NCBI RefSeq assembly: GCF_902859915.1
Contig: NZ_CADIKK010000032.1
Span: forward strand, 1-64,000
DNA length: 64,000 nucleotides
Source: Paraburkholderia ultramafica
Lineage (GTDB): Bacteria; Pseudomonadota; Gammaproteobacteria; Burkholderiales; Burkholderiaceae
Direction: 5' to 3'
Part shown: piece by piece, positions 50,814 to 59,934 of the stretch
Position numbering within the stretch: the first letter of the stretch is position 1
Layout: the number at the start of each line of letters is the position of its first letter
Notes under the pieces: generated by a model
Databases searched by the model: none
Seen by the model: the letters and a program-made list of their open reading frames with translations, nothing else
Told to the model about the DNA's origin: nothing
Position numbers and translations under genes: made by a program

Positions 50814-51605
50814 TCAGTGGGTGCTGCGATCCTGATGGCTCGACACGAATTGCCGGAAGCGCTCCGACCTGCATTCGACGAATACTTCGTCGGGTGTCCC
50901 GTCCGCTTCCACCTGCCCCTGATGCAGGAACATCACGCGGTTCGACACGTGGCGCGCGAACCCCATCTCGTGCGTGACGACCAGCATGGTGCGGCCCTCT
51001 TCGGCGAGCGAGCGCATCACGCGCAGCACTTCGCCAACCAGTTCCGGGTCGAGCGCCGAGGTGGGCTCGTCGAACAGCATGACCTTCGGATGCATCGCCA
51101 ACGCGCGCGCAATCGCCACGCGCTGCTGCTGACCGCCCGACAGATGCGCCGGATAGTGACCGCGCTTTTCCGCGAGACCGACTTTCGCGAGCAGCGCCTC
51201 GGCCTCTTCGACCGACTCGGCACGGCTGCGCTTTTGCACGCGCATCGGCCCTTCGATCAGATTTTCCAGCACCGTCATATGCGACCAGAGATTGAAGTTC
51301 TGGAACACCATGCCGAGTTGCGAGCGCACCCGGTCCACCTGGCGGCGGTCGCCCGGTTGCAGCTTGCCGTCGCTGCGGCGCTTCATTTTCAGTTCTTCGC
51401 CGGCGAGCGCGATCGAACCGTCGTCGGGTGTTTCGAGCAGGTTCAGACAGCGCAGGAACGTGCTCTTGCCCGAGCCGCTCGCGCCGAGAATCGAGATCAC
51501 GTCGCCTTGATGGGCGTCGAGCGAAATGCCTTTGAGCACGTGATGATCGCCGAACGATTTATGAATGTTCTTGAGCGACAGTGCGACGGGTGCCGTAGCG
51601 TTCAT
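50814..51605 (-). CDS. Amino acid ABC transporter ATP-binding protein (HisP type)
   Basis: A 263-aa ATPase close to HisP. Walker A GASGSGKST, LSGGQQQRVAIARAL, VMLFDEP and the switch VVTHEMGFARHVSNRV are complete; the HisP-type insert with PGDRRQVDRVRSQLGMVFQ is present. GGAG 6 nt before the ATG at 51605 favours this start over an in-frame ATG 18 nt upstream. It is last in the binding protein-permease-permease-ATPase operon and precedes the lyase gene by 38 nt, so the lyase is probably cotranscribed. Confidence 0.92.
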   Translation of the reverse strand: MNATAPVALSLKNIHKSFGDHHVLKGISLDAHQGDVISILGASGSGKSTFLRCLNLLETPDDGSIALAGEELKMKRRSDGKLQPGDRRQVDRVRSQLGMVFQNFNLWSHMTVLENLIEGPMRVQKRSRAESVEEAEALLAKVGLAEKRGHYPAHLSGGQQQRVAIARALAMHPKVMLFDEPTSALDPELVGEVLRVMRSLAEEGRTMLVVTHEMGFARHVSNRVMFLHQGQVEADGTPDEVFVECRSERFRQFVSSHQDRSTH

Positions 51606-51661
51606 GGAATTCTCCAGGTTCATCCGGGTGGGCCGGCCATTCAGGACGCGGCGCGACGTGC

Positions 51662-52396
51662 TTAGGTGGTGGCGGAGATCGGGCGGCTCGGCGCGGTCTG
51701 CGTGGGCACCGCGCGCAAATGGCGCGACAGACGGGTTTCGAGCAGGCCGAGCACGCGCACGATCACGAAGTTCAGAAACAGATAGATCAGTGCCGCGCAG
51801 ATGAAGACTTCAGTCGTGCGATAGGTCTGCTGGATGATCTGCTGCGCGACCCCGGTCACTTCCCACACCGTGACGAGACTGGCGAGCGCGGTCGACTTGA
51901 CGAGCAGCACGGCTTCCGTCGAATACGCGGGCAGACACTGACGCAATGCGATCGGACCGATCACGCGGCGCAGCAGCGCGAAGCCCGACAGGCCGATCGA
52001 ATAACCCGCCTCGATCTGACCGACCGGCACCGCCATCAGGCCGCCGCGAATAATCTCGGCGGTGTATCCCGCCGTGCATAGCGCGAGCGATAAAACCGCG
52101 CACATGTAGGGCTCGCGCAGCACCGGCCACAGGAAACTCTCGCGAATCACGCCGAACTGGCCCATCCCGTAGTAGACGAGGAACATCTGGATCAGCAGCG
52201 GCGAGCCGCGAAACACGAGGATATAGGCGCGCGCGAAGCGGTTCGGCAGCCAGCGCGGCGACACGCGCATCGTGACGATCACGAGCGAGAGCAGACCGCC
52301 GAGAATCAGCGAGCAGAAGAACAGCCCGAGCGTAGTCGGCACGGCTGCGATCAGTTGCTTCAGCGTGTCGAGCAGAAAGTCGAAATCGAAATGCAT
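51662..52396 (-). CDS. Amino acid ABC transporter permease (HisM type)
   Basis: A 244-aa membrane protein with five spans. VFRGSPLLIQMFLVYYGMGQ is the HisM-type helix 2/3 segment and IEAGYSIGLSGFALLRRVIG with RQCLPAYSTE forms the EAA loop. It pairs with the next permease (14 nt upstream). Known HisQMP systems carry histidine, arginine or opines; ligand here unknown. Confidence 0.9.
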   Translation of the reverse strand: MHFDFDFLLDTLKQLIAAVPTTLGLFFCSLILGGLLSLVIVTMRVSPRWLPNRFARAYILVFRGSPLLIQMFLVYYGMGQFGVIRESFLWPVLREPYMCAVLSLALCTAGYTAEIIRGGLMAVPVGQIEAGYSIGLSGFALLRRVIGPIALRQCLPAYSTEAVLLVKSTALASLVTVWEVTGVAQQIIQQTYRTTEVFICAALIYLFLNFVIVRVLGLLETRLSRHLRAVPTQTAPSRPISATT

Positions 52397-52410
52397 GGTG
52401 GCCGTTCTCG

Positions 52411-53133
52411 TCAGTTACGCGCGAAGTTGCGCTTGAAGGACCGGCCCACGCGCGCCTCGGCGCGGTTGAAGACCCGGTTCGAGATGCTGGTCATCAGCAG
52501 ATACAGCGCGCCGCCCACCACGAAGAACGTGAAGTATTGATGCGTGGAGCCCGCCGCAATCTGGCTCGCGCGCAGCAATTCCGCGAGCCCGGTCACGGAG
52601 ATCAGCGCCGAGTCCTTCAGGCTCAGTTGCCAGACGTTGCCGATGCCGGGCAACGCGAAGCGCAGTACTTGCGGAATCAGGATGCGGCGCGCCATCGTCA
52701 GCGTCGGCATGCCGATCGAGCGCGCGGCTTCGAGTTCGCCGCGCGACACCGCCAGTACCGCCGCGCGATACACCTCGGCCTGGTAAGCACCTGAAATCAG
52801 GCCGACTGCGAGCGCGCCGATCACGAACGGCGGCACGCCGATGAAACCGTCCGCGCCGAACCACTGGCCGATGGTGGTCACGAGTGTCGAGCCGCCGAAA
52901 TAGAACAGATAGATCACGAGCAACTCAGGCACGCCGCGAAACACGGTGGTGTAGATGTCGCCGATCACACGCAGCGTGCGCAGGCGCGACAGCTTGGCCG
53001 CCGCCACCAGCCCGCCGACTACGGCGCCGACTGCGAGCGCCGCCAGCGTAAGCGCGACCGTCATCAATGCCGCGAGCAGCAACACGCCGCCCCAGCCTTC
53101 CGGCCCGAAGCCGAACATTTGCATCAAAGCCAT
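52411..53133 (-). CDS. Amino acid ABC transporter permease (HisQ type)
   Basis: A 240-aa permease. TTVFRGVPELLVIYLFYFGG is nearly the HisQ/OccQ consensus, and GELEAARSIGMPTLTMARRI plus PQVLRFALPGIGN the EAA loop. It starts 88 nt after the binding-protein gene stop. With HisM-like and HisP-like partners it makes a complete second importer in this region. Confidence 0.9.
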   Translation of the reverse strand: MALMQMFGFGPEGWGGVLLLAALMTVALTLAALAVGAVVGGLVAAAKLSRLRTLRVIGDIYTTVFRGVPELLVIYLFYFGGSTLVTTIGQWFGADGFIGVPPFVIGALAVGLISGAYQAEVYRAAVLAVSRGELEAARSIGMPTLTMARRILIPQVLRFALPGIGNVWQLSLKDSALISVTGLAELLRASQIAAGSTHQYFTFFVVGGALYLLMTSISNRVFNRAEARVGRSFKRNFARN

Positions 53134-53221
53134 TGCCTAAACCTCGTCCATGACGCCGGATCGAACCAGCCGGCACGCGCGACGTCGCAGCGCGTGCCGC
53201 ATCTTCTCAGCGCTCAGCGCA

Positions 53222-54082
53222 TCAGGGCGTGACGTCGCTCTTGAACCATTTTTCGGAGAGCTTCTTGACGGTGCCGTCGGCGAGTGCGGCGCTGATCGCG
53301 GTGTCGAACTTCGCCCGCAGATCGGCGTCCTGCTTGCGGAATGCGAGCCCTTCGCCCGGCCCCCAGATCGGACCGCCGATCTTCGGACCGGCCATCGTGA
53401 CCGACGCGGTTTCTTTCTTGTCGATGTTGGCGGCGTAGTAGGTCACATCGTCGAACGACGCGTCGATGCGGCCGTTGGCCAGATCGAGATCGCGTTCCGG
53501 CGACGTCTTGTAGACGCGGATACTGGCGATGTCCTTGAAGCCGTCGTTGATGAATTTGGTGTAGACCGTGCCCGACTGGATGCCGATGGTCTTGCCCTTC
53601 AACTGCTTGCGCAGCGCGTCGACGGTCGGCTGATCGGTCTTCGGGTCGCCCGTCAGCTTGACGACGCCGGCGTTGGGCGCGGCCTTCGGCAGCACTTTCG
53701 CATCGGCGACGGCGAACGTGGCGGGTGTCGCCGCGTAGGGCCGCGAGAACGCGATGATCTTTTCACGCTCCGGCGTGATCGAAATCGCATCCATCAGGAC
53801 ATCGAACTTACCGGCTTGCAGGCCGGGGATCATGCCGTCGAAGTCCTGCGCGACGAGGTTGCATTGCAGCTTCGCGCGCTCGCACAGATTGGCGACCAGT
53901 TCGGGTTCGAAGCCACCCAGCTTGCCGCCCGGCAAGGTCAGATTCCACGGTGCGTAGCCGCCTTCCAGCGCGATCGTCACTGTCTTCCAGTCTTTGGCCT
54001 GCACCGGTGCCGCGAAAATCGTTGCGGCGCCGAGAACGGCGCCCATCAATGCGTTTGCTGCCGTTCTGCGCTTCACTTTCAC
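53222..54082 (-). CDS. Amino acid ABC transporter substrate-binding protein (HisJ/ArgT family)
   Basis: A 286-aa periplasmic protein. Signal peptide: MKVKRRTAANALMGAVLGAA to about VQAKD. The ligand-binding segments VTIALEGGYAPWNLTLPGGK, VAQDFDGMIPGLQAGKFDVL and AISITPEREKIIAFSRPY are typical of the lysine/arginine/ornithine/histidine group; note Gly-Tyr-Ala-Pro-Trp. The start is a GTG at 54082 with AAGGAG 7 nt upstream. First of the second transporter operon, with HutC-like dyads in its upstream region. Confidence 0.92.
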   Translation of the reverse strand: MKVKRRTAANALMGAVLGAATIFAAPVQAKDWKTVTIALEGGYAPWNLTLPGGKLGGFEPELVANLCERAKLQCNLVAQDFDGMIPGLQAGKFDVLMDAISITPEREKIIAFSRPYAATPATFAVADAKVLPKAAPNAGVVKLTGDPKTDQPTVDALRKQLKGKTIGIQSGTVYTKFINDGFKDIASIRVYKTSPERDLDLANGRIDASFDDVTYYAANIDKKETASVTMAGPKIGGPIWGPGEGLAFRKQDADLRAKFDTAISAALADGTVKKLSEKWFKSDVTP

Positions 54083-54139
54083 GTCGAAACTCCTTGATTG
54101 AGGAAACCGTCGAGCTGGGTGTTTTCACTGCCGCTTAAT

Positions 54140-54323
54140 TTGTATAGACAAGATTGCACGAGTCAAAAAGCGACCGCAAGAGGATTCAGCGAAAATTGCC
54201 CGAATCATCGGGTAAGCCCCTACTCGATGCCGTGCGATAAGGCTCTGCGGAGAGTTCTTAATGACTGGGGGTCGCTGGAGGATGCTGCGGCATGAAATAC
54301 CTGCGCCGGACTTTGTCTAGACA
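54140..54323. promoter_or_regulatory. HutC-like dyads upstream of the second amino acid ABC operon
   Basis: TTGTATAGACAAG (54140-54152) and TTGTCTAGACAGG (54313-54325) share TTGT and TAGACA; the second contains the perfect palindrome TGTCTAGACA (54314-54323). The form resembles the HutC box CTTGTATGTACAAG. They fall in the 267-bp gap between the HisJ-like gene and the methyltransferase gene. Confidence 0.5.
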
Positions 54324-54349
54324 GGTTAGAGCGTGAAGGTAAAAGAGCT

Positions 54350-55030
54350 CTACCAGATGAAAGGCACGAAGCGAAAACGCACCCGCTCCATGTACTCCGC
54401 ATAACCGTCGAGTTGCTCGGCCAGCACGCGCTCCTCGCGCACCGCTCGCCAGCCGATGCCGATCACCATCACGGGCACGAACGCAAGCCCCCACCATGAA
54501 CCGAGCAGCAACGGCGTGCCGACGAGCAGCAGCAGCGCGGAGGAATACATCGGATGGCGGATATGCGCGTAAGGGCCGGTGTCGATCACCTTATGGCCGC
54601 GGCTCGTCTGGATCTTCACGACCGGGGCCGCATAGCTGTTGGCCTTGAACACGAAGCGGCACATGAAGATGCAGAGGAACACGCCCAGCGAACCGAGGCT
54701 GACCAGCCAGACCGGCAGCGGCGCGGACCAGCGCAAGCGCACCGCGTCGAGCCCCATCACGATCAGCCAGCCGCACCACACCAGCGTGACGCCCATCATG
54801 AAGAAACGGTCCCAGCGGCTTTGCTGCGCCTGCATGACCGGCGCGAGACGTTCGGCGAGCAAGCCGGGATCATGGCGCGCGAGCCATAAACCGAGCCACA
54901 AGCTCAACACGCCCAGCTCGATCAGATACCACCACGCAGCCGGCCACGCCAAGGTGCCCGCCGCGCCGAACAGCAGCACGCCCATGGCCGCCAGCCAGAT
55001 CACCGTTTGCAGGATGAGGCGCGTGACCAT
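54350..55030 (-). CDS. Isoprenylcysteine carboxyl methyltransferase (ICMT) family membrane protein
   Basis: A 226-aa membrane protein with about five spans. The C-terminal SAM-binding signature is clear: KVIDTGPYAHIRHPMYSS, then GIGWRAVREERVLAEQL and GYAEYMERVRFRFVPFIW. Bacterial members methylate small or lipid substrates of mostly unknown identity; the ICMT name reflects fold, not substrate. The ATG at 55030 fits; the next gene's stop is 25 nt upstream on the same strand, so the two may be cotranscribed. Confidence 0.88.
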   Translation of the reverse strand: MVTRLILQTVIWLAAMGVLLFGAAGTLAWPAAWWYLIELGVLSLWLGLWLARHDPGLLAERLAPVMQAQQSRWDRFFMMGVTLVWCGWLIVMGLDAVRLRWSAPLPVWLVSLGSLGVFLCIFMCRFVFKANSYAAPVVKIQTSRGHKVIDTGPYAHIRHPMYSSALLLLVGTPLLLGSWWGLAFVPVMVIGIGWRAVREERVLAEQLDGYAEYMERVRFRFVPFIW

Positions 55031-55054
55031 GGCGATAGTCCGGTCCGTTACACG

Positions 55055-55891
55055 TTACGCGCTATGCGCCGGTGTGCGCACGCGCTCGAACAACCCGGCG
55101 ATGTCGATGTCGCCGGTATTCAGACCGAAGCGATCGCGCAGACACGCGGCGAGTTCGTCGGCGCTGGCGAGCCGCCGTTCGTTGACGATCTGTCCGTTCG
55201 CCGCGCGTTCGTTCAGTTGATCGTTGAGCAGCGTGAGACGTGTTTCGGGCAACACGCGGCACACGATCAGGTTGCTCGCGAAAATCGAATCCGGCGAGGT
55301 CGACGTGTACCAGTTCGACGTTTCGTAATCGATCCATTCGACCGGTTGCAGGTCGAAGCGATAGACGCGCGCCCAGCTCTCGTCGCTAGCCTGCGCTTCG
55401 AGGTAGAGCGCCTCGCGCGATGCGTCGGCGAGGCGGAATGTGCCCAGCGGGGTCGGCTGCGCGAGGCCTGCGGCCAAACGCAGCGGCGCGGTCAGCGTCA
55501 CGCTGCCGAAGCCGACGTCGGCGATCCATGCGTCGGCTCCGATGTCGACACGCAGCACCATGTGCGTGCGAGGCGGAACGATGTCGGACTCGCGGCCCCA
55601 AAGCACGCGCCCCAGCAGTGGCGTAATCCTGAAACCCAACTGCATCAGCACGTTGGCGAACAGCGCATTCTGCTCGAAGCAATAACCGCCGCGCCGCTCG
55701 GTGACGAGTTTTCTTTCGACCGATTCGGGGTCAAGCTTGACCGGACGCCGCATGAGCGGGTTCAGATTCTCGAACGGGATTGCTCCGGGGTGCAGCCGGT
55801 GAATCGCCTGCAGGACTTGCAGCGTTGCCGCGCGTGGGCCTTCGTAGCCGATGCGGGCAAAGTAGTTTTCCAGATTGACGGTGTATGACAT
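55055..55891 (-). CDS. Arylamine N-acetyltransferase
   Basis: A 278-aa NAT enzyme that transfers acetyl from acetyl-CoA to arylamines or arylhydrazines. The Cys-His-Asp triad is visible in RGGYCFEQN, PRTHMVL and IADVGFGS; AIPFENLNPLM near the N-terminus is the family start motif. The ATG at 55891 is preceded by GGGA; a longer in-frame reading has no support. The next gene on the same strand is the ICMT-like methyltransferase. Typical length, no oddity. Confidence 0.93.
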   Translation of the reverse strand: MSYTVNLENYFARIGYEGPRAATLQVLQAIHRLHPGAIPFENLNPLMRRPVKLDPESVERKLVTERRGGYCFEQNALFANVLMQLGFRITPLLGRVLWGRESDIVPPRTHMVLRVDIGADAWIADVGFGSVTLTAPLRLAAGLAQPTPLGTFRLADASREALYLEAQASDESWARVYRFDLQPVEWIDYETSNWYTSTSPDSIFASNLIVCRVLPETRLTLLNDQLNERAANGQIVNERRLASADELAACLRDRFGLNTGDIDIAGLFERVRTPAHSA

Positions 55892-56038
55892 CGGCGTGGT
55901 CCCGGTAGGGTTTGGGGCTGGACGCTTATGGGCCTGAGCGCCTGTCTGTATGTGGCGCGCGGCCCGGTGGTTTCGGGACAAGATCATAGCTGCTTTTCCA
56001 GTCTGCCCGAGGCGCCGGCCTTGACCGATTTTCGTAGC

Positions 56039-56080
56039 CGCTTCAGGCGCCGCCCCGCTGCGGGAGCGGCGCCTGAAGCG
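56039..56080. terminator. 15-bp hairpin downstream of the secreted Ser/Gln/Gly-rich protein gene
   Basis: CGCTTCAGGCGCCGC (56039-56053) and GCGGCGCCTGAAGCG (56066-56080) are exact reverse complements around a 12-nt loop. It lies just after the stop of the minus-strand gene at 56092. No U-run, so termination is likely but unproven. Confidence 0.55.
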
Positions 56081-56091
56081 TGGGCCGTCTG

Positions 56092-56772
56092 CTACTGGAC
56101 GCCCTTCAACGCCGAGGTCGCGATCGACGGCACGGTAATGCCGTGGCTCGACGCGAACTGCACCGCCGAACTCAGCGTCGACATCAGCGACTGCAACTGG
56201 CCCGGCGCCGATTGCGCGATGTATGCCGCGCTCTGCGCCGTTTGCGGATTCATTCCCGACTGCAACAGCGAAGACGGGCTCATCTGACTGATGCTGCCCA
56301 GCCCCGACTGCAAGCTCGAGTACTGGCTCACGCCTTTGCCGAGCGACGCCAGGCCGTCCGTAAATGCCTGCTTGTTCACGGGCGTCGCCGACGCGCTGCC
56401 GCTCGCATGGCTCGCGAACGCTTCGGTCAGCTTTTGAGATAGCGACTGCTGCGTGCTGCCCACCTGCGTCAATTGACTCACCGACGGCGTTCCACCGCTC
56501 AGCAGACCCGCCGCCTGTTGCGCCTGCCCTGCCGCGCTGCTCATGCCCATCGCCGACGCCAGGCTCGATTGGCCGCTGAGCACCTGCTGGTTCGCGCCCA
56601 CATACGTCTGCAACAACTGCGACATGCCACCCGACGCGGCCGGCGCACCGCCCGCCGAACTATCGCCGCCGCCAATGCCGAACTGCTTCAGATTCAATTG
56701 CGCATTTGCAACACTGCTCAACAACAAACCTCCACCCGCCAGCATCGAAATCAAAAGAATGCGCTTTTTCAT
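56092..56772 (-). CDS. Secreted Ser/Gln/Gly/Ala-rich protein of unknown function
   Basis: A 226-aa protein. A signal peptide is clear (MKKRILLISMLAGGGLLLSS, cleavage near ANA-Q). The mature chain is rich in Ser, Gln, Gly and Ala, nearly lacks cysteine, and contains repeated QxxLSxxQS-like patterns (QQVLSGQSSLASAMGMSSAA, TQQSLSQKLTEAF, SQYSSLQSGLGSISQM), compatible with amphipathic helices. GGAG lies 7 nt before the ATG at 56772. I do not recognise a named family. The 337-bp upstream gap is AT-rich and shared with the divergent OprB gene's control region. Confidence 0.75.
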   Translation of the reverse strand: MKKRILLISMLAGGGLLLSSVANAQLNLKQFGIGGGDSSAGGAPAASGGMSQLLQTYVGANQQVLSGQSSLASAMGMSSAAGQAQQAAGLLSGGTPSVSQLTQVGSTQQSLSQKLTEAFASHASGSASATPVNKQAFTDGLASLGKGVSQYSSLQSGLGSISQMSPSSLLQSGMNPQTAQSAAYIAQSAPGQLQSLMSTLSSAVQFASSHGITVPSIATSALKGVQ

Positions 56773-56948
56773 AACCATCTCCTTACTTTGTCTTTCGGGT
56801 CACGCGTGCGGTTCGACAATTCGCTTCGGCACGCGTTCGATATGACCACAGCCATACATTTTATTTACATCAGCATTTGTTTTTAATTACGCATCAATGC
56901 CAATTAGTGGCAGTCCGTAACGGCCCAAATTACATGTCAGAAATTTTG

Positions 56949-56999
56949 ATGCGAATAGTTCTCATTTGAGTTGACTCCCATAGTTTGCGTGCGTACGAT
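56949..56999 (+). promoter_or_regulatory. Fur-box-like element and sigma-70 promoter upstream of the oprB-type gene
   Basis: ATGCGAATAGTTCTCATTT (56949-56967) has the 9-1-9 layout and the AAT/ATT-rich halves of Fur boxes; ATGCGAAT is the half-site form I know from Burkholderia. It ends 3 nt before TTGACT (56971-56976), which with TACGAT (56994-56999) at 17-bp spacing forms a good promoter. Binding next to the -35 would block polymerase. Downstream genes include an iron transporter, which fits. Confidence 0.6.
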
Positions 57000-57109
57000 C
57001 TCGTCAGTTGCTGCATCGGCATCGCGGACCGTTGCGGCAAATCGCGGGTATCCAGCCATGCCGCGCCGCGATGATTAGATCAGTCGAAACAACAGCAATA
57101 AGGATCTCG

Positions 57110-58633
57110 ATGAAGTTTGCCCAATTCAACGGACCCGCCGCTTTGGCGCATCCGCGTCGCGATTGCTCAGCACGCGCCGGTGCAACTCATCGTACGCGCT
57201 TGCCCTCGATGCGGCGCACCATGCTCTGCACCGCGTTCGCGTGGGCTTCGCTGACGGCCGGCACGGCGCTGGCCGAAGCCAACCCCGATGCCACACCGGA
57301 AGCCCCCGAAGCCGACCTGAACATCAAGGCGGCCCAGACCAGCCAGTGGACCGGCTTCTGGAACCGCCCGCAGATGCTCGGCGACATAGGCGGCTTGCGC
57401 CCCTGGCTCGGCAAATACGGCGTGACGTTCACGCTGACCGAGACCAGCGAAGTGCTCGCCAATCTTCGCGGCGGCCTTGAGCGCGGCGCGGACTACGACG
57501 GTCTGACGACCGCCGCCGTGCAAATGGATACGCAGAAAGCGTTCGGTTTGCCGGGCGGCCTGTTCAACGTCAGCGCATTGCAGATTCACGGCGCCAATCT
57601 GAGCGCCAACAAGCTCGGCACGTTGAATACGGCAAGCGGCATCGAGGCCGACGACGCCACCCGCCTGTGGGAACTGTGGTATCAGCAGTCGTTCCTGAAC
57701 AAGCGTGTCGACGTGAAGATCGGTCAGCAAAGTATCGACCAGGAATTCATCACCAGCGCGTACTCGGCGCTGTTCATCAACACGATGTTCGGCTGGCCCG
57801 CGCTGGCCTCGTACAACATGCCGTCCGGCGGTCCGGCGTATCCGCTGTCGGGCCTCGGCGTGCGCGTGCGCGGTCAGATCACGCCTTCGTTGACGGCGCT
57901 GGCCGGCGTGTTCTCCGGCGACCCGCTCGGCAACGACCCGAACAATATGAGCGGTACGAACTTCAACATCCACAACGGCGCGCTGTGGATCGGCGAGTTG
58001 CAGTACGCGATCAACCAGCCGGCCGAAGGCGAAATGGTCGGCGTGGGCAGCACCGGCTTGCCGGGCACCTACAAGATCGGCTTCTGGTACAACACCAACA
58101 GCTTCGCGGACCAGCGCTTCGACAACACGGGTTTGTCGCTGGCGAATCCGGCCTCGACAGGCGTGCCGGCGAATCATCACGGCACCTATAGCATCTACGC
58201 GGTAGCCGACCAGATGATCTGGCGTCCCAACCCGGACGAGCCGCGCAGCCTCGGCGTGTTCGCGCGCGTGATGGGCGGCCCCGGCGACCGCAACCTGGTG
58301 AGCCTCTCGGCCAACCTCGGCGTCGTGCTGAAAGCGCCGTTCGCCGGCCGCGACAACGACAGCGCGGGTCTCGCGCTCACCTACATCAAGGTCGGCAATC
58401 ACGTGAACGGGCTCGATCAGGATTTCCGCGCCTTCACCAACGGCCCATACGGCGTACGCACCAGCGAAACCACCCTCGAGGCGACCTATCAGTACCAGGT
58501 CAATGGGTGGTGGCAACTGCAAGCCGACGCGCAATACACGTTCAACGCCGGCGCCGGCCAGAATCCGAAAGACCCGACGCAGCCGCTGCGTAACACGTTC
58601 GTCGTCGGCGTACGGACCAACATCAACTTCTGA
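57110..58633 (+). CDS. Carbohydrate-selective porin, OprB family
   Basis: A 507-aa outer-membrane beta-barrel. After an N-terminal extension of about 33 residues there is a signal-like segment (MRRTMLCTAFAWASLTAGTA, cleavage near ALA-EA). The OprB core includes WTGFWNRPQMLGDIGGLRPW, YGVTFTLTETSEVLANLRGG and a C-terminal VVGVRTNINF ending in Phe. AAGGATC lies before the ATG at 57110; the internal ATG at 57209 lacks a binding site but would give a conventional signal peptide. It is first in a run ending in an iron ABC transporter, behind a Fur-like box, so it may pass an iron chelate rather than sugar; that is inference. Confidence 0.88.
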   Translation: MKFAQFNGPAALAHPRRDCSARAGATHRTRLPSMRRTMLCTAFAWASLTAGTALAEANPDATPEAPEADLNIKAAQTSQWTGFWNRPQMLGDIGGLRPWLGKYGVTFTLTETSEVLANLRGGLERGADYDGLTTAAVQMDTQKAFGLPGGLFNVSALQIHGANLSANKLGTLNTASGIEADDATRLWELWYQQSFLNKRVDVKIGQQSIDQEFITSAYSALFINTMFGWPALASYNMPSGGPAYPLSGLGVRVRGQITPSLTALAGVFSGDPLGNDPNNMSGTNFNIHNGALWIGELQYAINQPAEGEMVGVGSTGLPGTYKIGFWYNTNSFADQRFDNTGLSLANPASTGVPANHHGTYSIYAVADQMIWRPNPDEPRSLGVFARVMGGPGDRNLVSLSANLGVVLKAPFAGRDNDSAGLALTYIKVGNHVNGLDQDFRAFTNGPYGVRTSETTLEATYQYQVNGWWQLQADAQYTFNAGAGQNPKDPTQPLRNTFVVGVRTNINF

Positions 58634-58745
58634 TGCGATTCACGCCCAACCCACACGCTATCGACACACCGGATCCCATGCTTTCGATCGTCACCGCAAC
58701 CGCCGCTTTGTGGTCAGTTTTGTGCTCAGGCACGGAGGCCCAATC

Positions 58746-59897
58746 GTGAACCATCGCACGCGCAAGTTTTCGCCGCGCGCCGCGCGGGCCCTGATCGCCG
58801 CCGCCGTGGGCGCTGCCGCCTTCGCGACGGCCGCCGGCGCGCACGCCGAGCCGCAAGGTTTCCTCGAAACCATCAAGCACCACACCACGCTGATCAACAC
58901 CGTGCCGGACAACGGCGACCAGAACCCGTACGCGGTCGTGGTCGCGCCGGTCACGGCGGGCACCATCAAGCAAGGCGACGTGCTGGTCGGCAACTTCAAT
59001 AACTCGACCAATCTGCAAGGCACCGGCAGCACGATCATCAACTATCGTCCGGACACCAGACAAATGGCCGTGTTCGCCACGGTGCCGCGCGATCTGAAGG
59101 AATGCCCGGGCGGCATCGGCCTGTCGACCGCGATGACGATGCTCAAGTCGGGCTACGTGATCGTCGGCAGCACGCCGAGCAACGACGGCACGACCGGCAC
59201 CAAGGGCGCCGGCTGCCTGATCGTGATCGACCCGCAAGGCAAGATCGCGTCGACCATCACGAGCCCGAACATCAACGACCCGTGGGGCAACATGGCGGTG
59301 GTCGACAATGGCACCAGCGCGACGCTGTTCGTCAGCAACGCGGGCTTCGGCGTGGGCGGTGCGAATGGCACTCCGCCGGTGTTCAAGCAGGCCACCGTGC
59401 TGCGTCTGGACCTCGACGTGCCGGCCGGCAAGCCGCCCGTCGTGAAGCAGGAAACCGTGGTGGGCAGCGGTTTCGGCGCGCAGGCGGACAAGGGCGTGTT
59501 CCTCATCGGGCCGACCGGTCTCGCGCTGTCGAACGATCAGAAACTGCTGTACGTGTCCGACGCGATCGGCAACCGCATCACCGAAATCGACGACCCGATG
59601 ACGCGCGACACCAGCGCCGGCGTGGGCCGTCAACTCACCGCCGACGGCCTGCTGCATCGCCCGCTCGCGATGGTCGCCGCGCCCAACGGCCACCTGCTCG
59701 TGACGAACGCGCTGAACGGCCAGATCGTCGAAATCGATCCGGCGAGCGGCAAGCAGCTTTACGCGCGCTGGATCGACACCGACAAGGCGCAATCGCCGCC
59801 GGGCAACGGCGACCTGTTCGGCCTCGCGATGACGCCGGAAGGCGACGGCTTCTACTACGTGCAGGACGACGTGAACACCCTGGTACTCGCGAAGTAA
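58746..59897 (+). CDS. Secreted beta-propeller (NHL/SMP-30-like) protein
   Basis: A 383-aa protein from a GTG at 58746 with GGAGG 7 nt upstream. It has a long signal peptide (about residues 1-35, ending AGAHA-EP). The mature part is a repeated beta-sheet protein: YAVVVAPVTAGTIKQGDVLV, NINDPWGNMAVVDNGTSATL, GPTGLALSNDQKLLYVSDAI and NGHLLVTNALNGQIVEIDPA, consistent with a propeller. No catalytic residues can be named. It lies between the porin and the DyP peroxidase genes (37 nt before the latter), so it probably works in the periplasm with them. Confidence 0.78.
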   Translation: MNHRTRKFSPRAARALIAAAVGAAAFATAAGAHAEPQGFLETIKHHTTLINTVPDNGDQNPYAVVVAPVTAGTIKQGDVLVGNFNNSTNLQGTGSTIINYRPDTRQMAVFATVPRDLKECPGGIGLSTAMTMLKSGYVIVGSTPSNDGTTGTKGAGCLIVIDPQGKIASTITSPNINDPWGNMAVVDNGTSATLFVSNAGFGVGGANGTPPVFKQATVLRLDLDVPAGKPPVVKQETVVGSGFGAQADKGVFLIGPTGLALSNDQKLLYVSDAIGNRITEIDDPMTRDTSAGVGRQLTADGLLHRPLAMVAAPNGHLLVTNALNGQIVEIDPASGKQLYARWIDTDKAQSPPGNGDLFGLAMTPEGDGFYYVQDDVNTLVLAK

Positions 59898-59934
59898 GCA
59901 GAGCGCTCCGGAGCCCAACGAAGGTGAAGTAACC

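Noticed and set aside
57167..58534. 455-codon minus-strand open frame over the OprB gene
   Set aside because: Shadow of a porin gene with signal and terminal Phe; no own ribosome binding site or motif.
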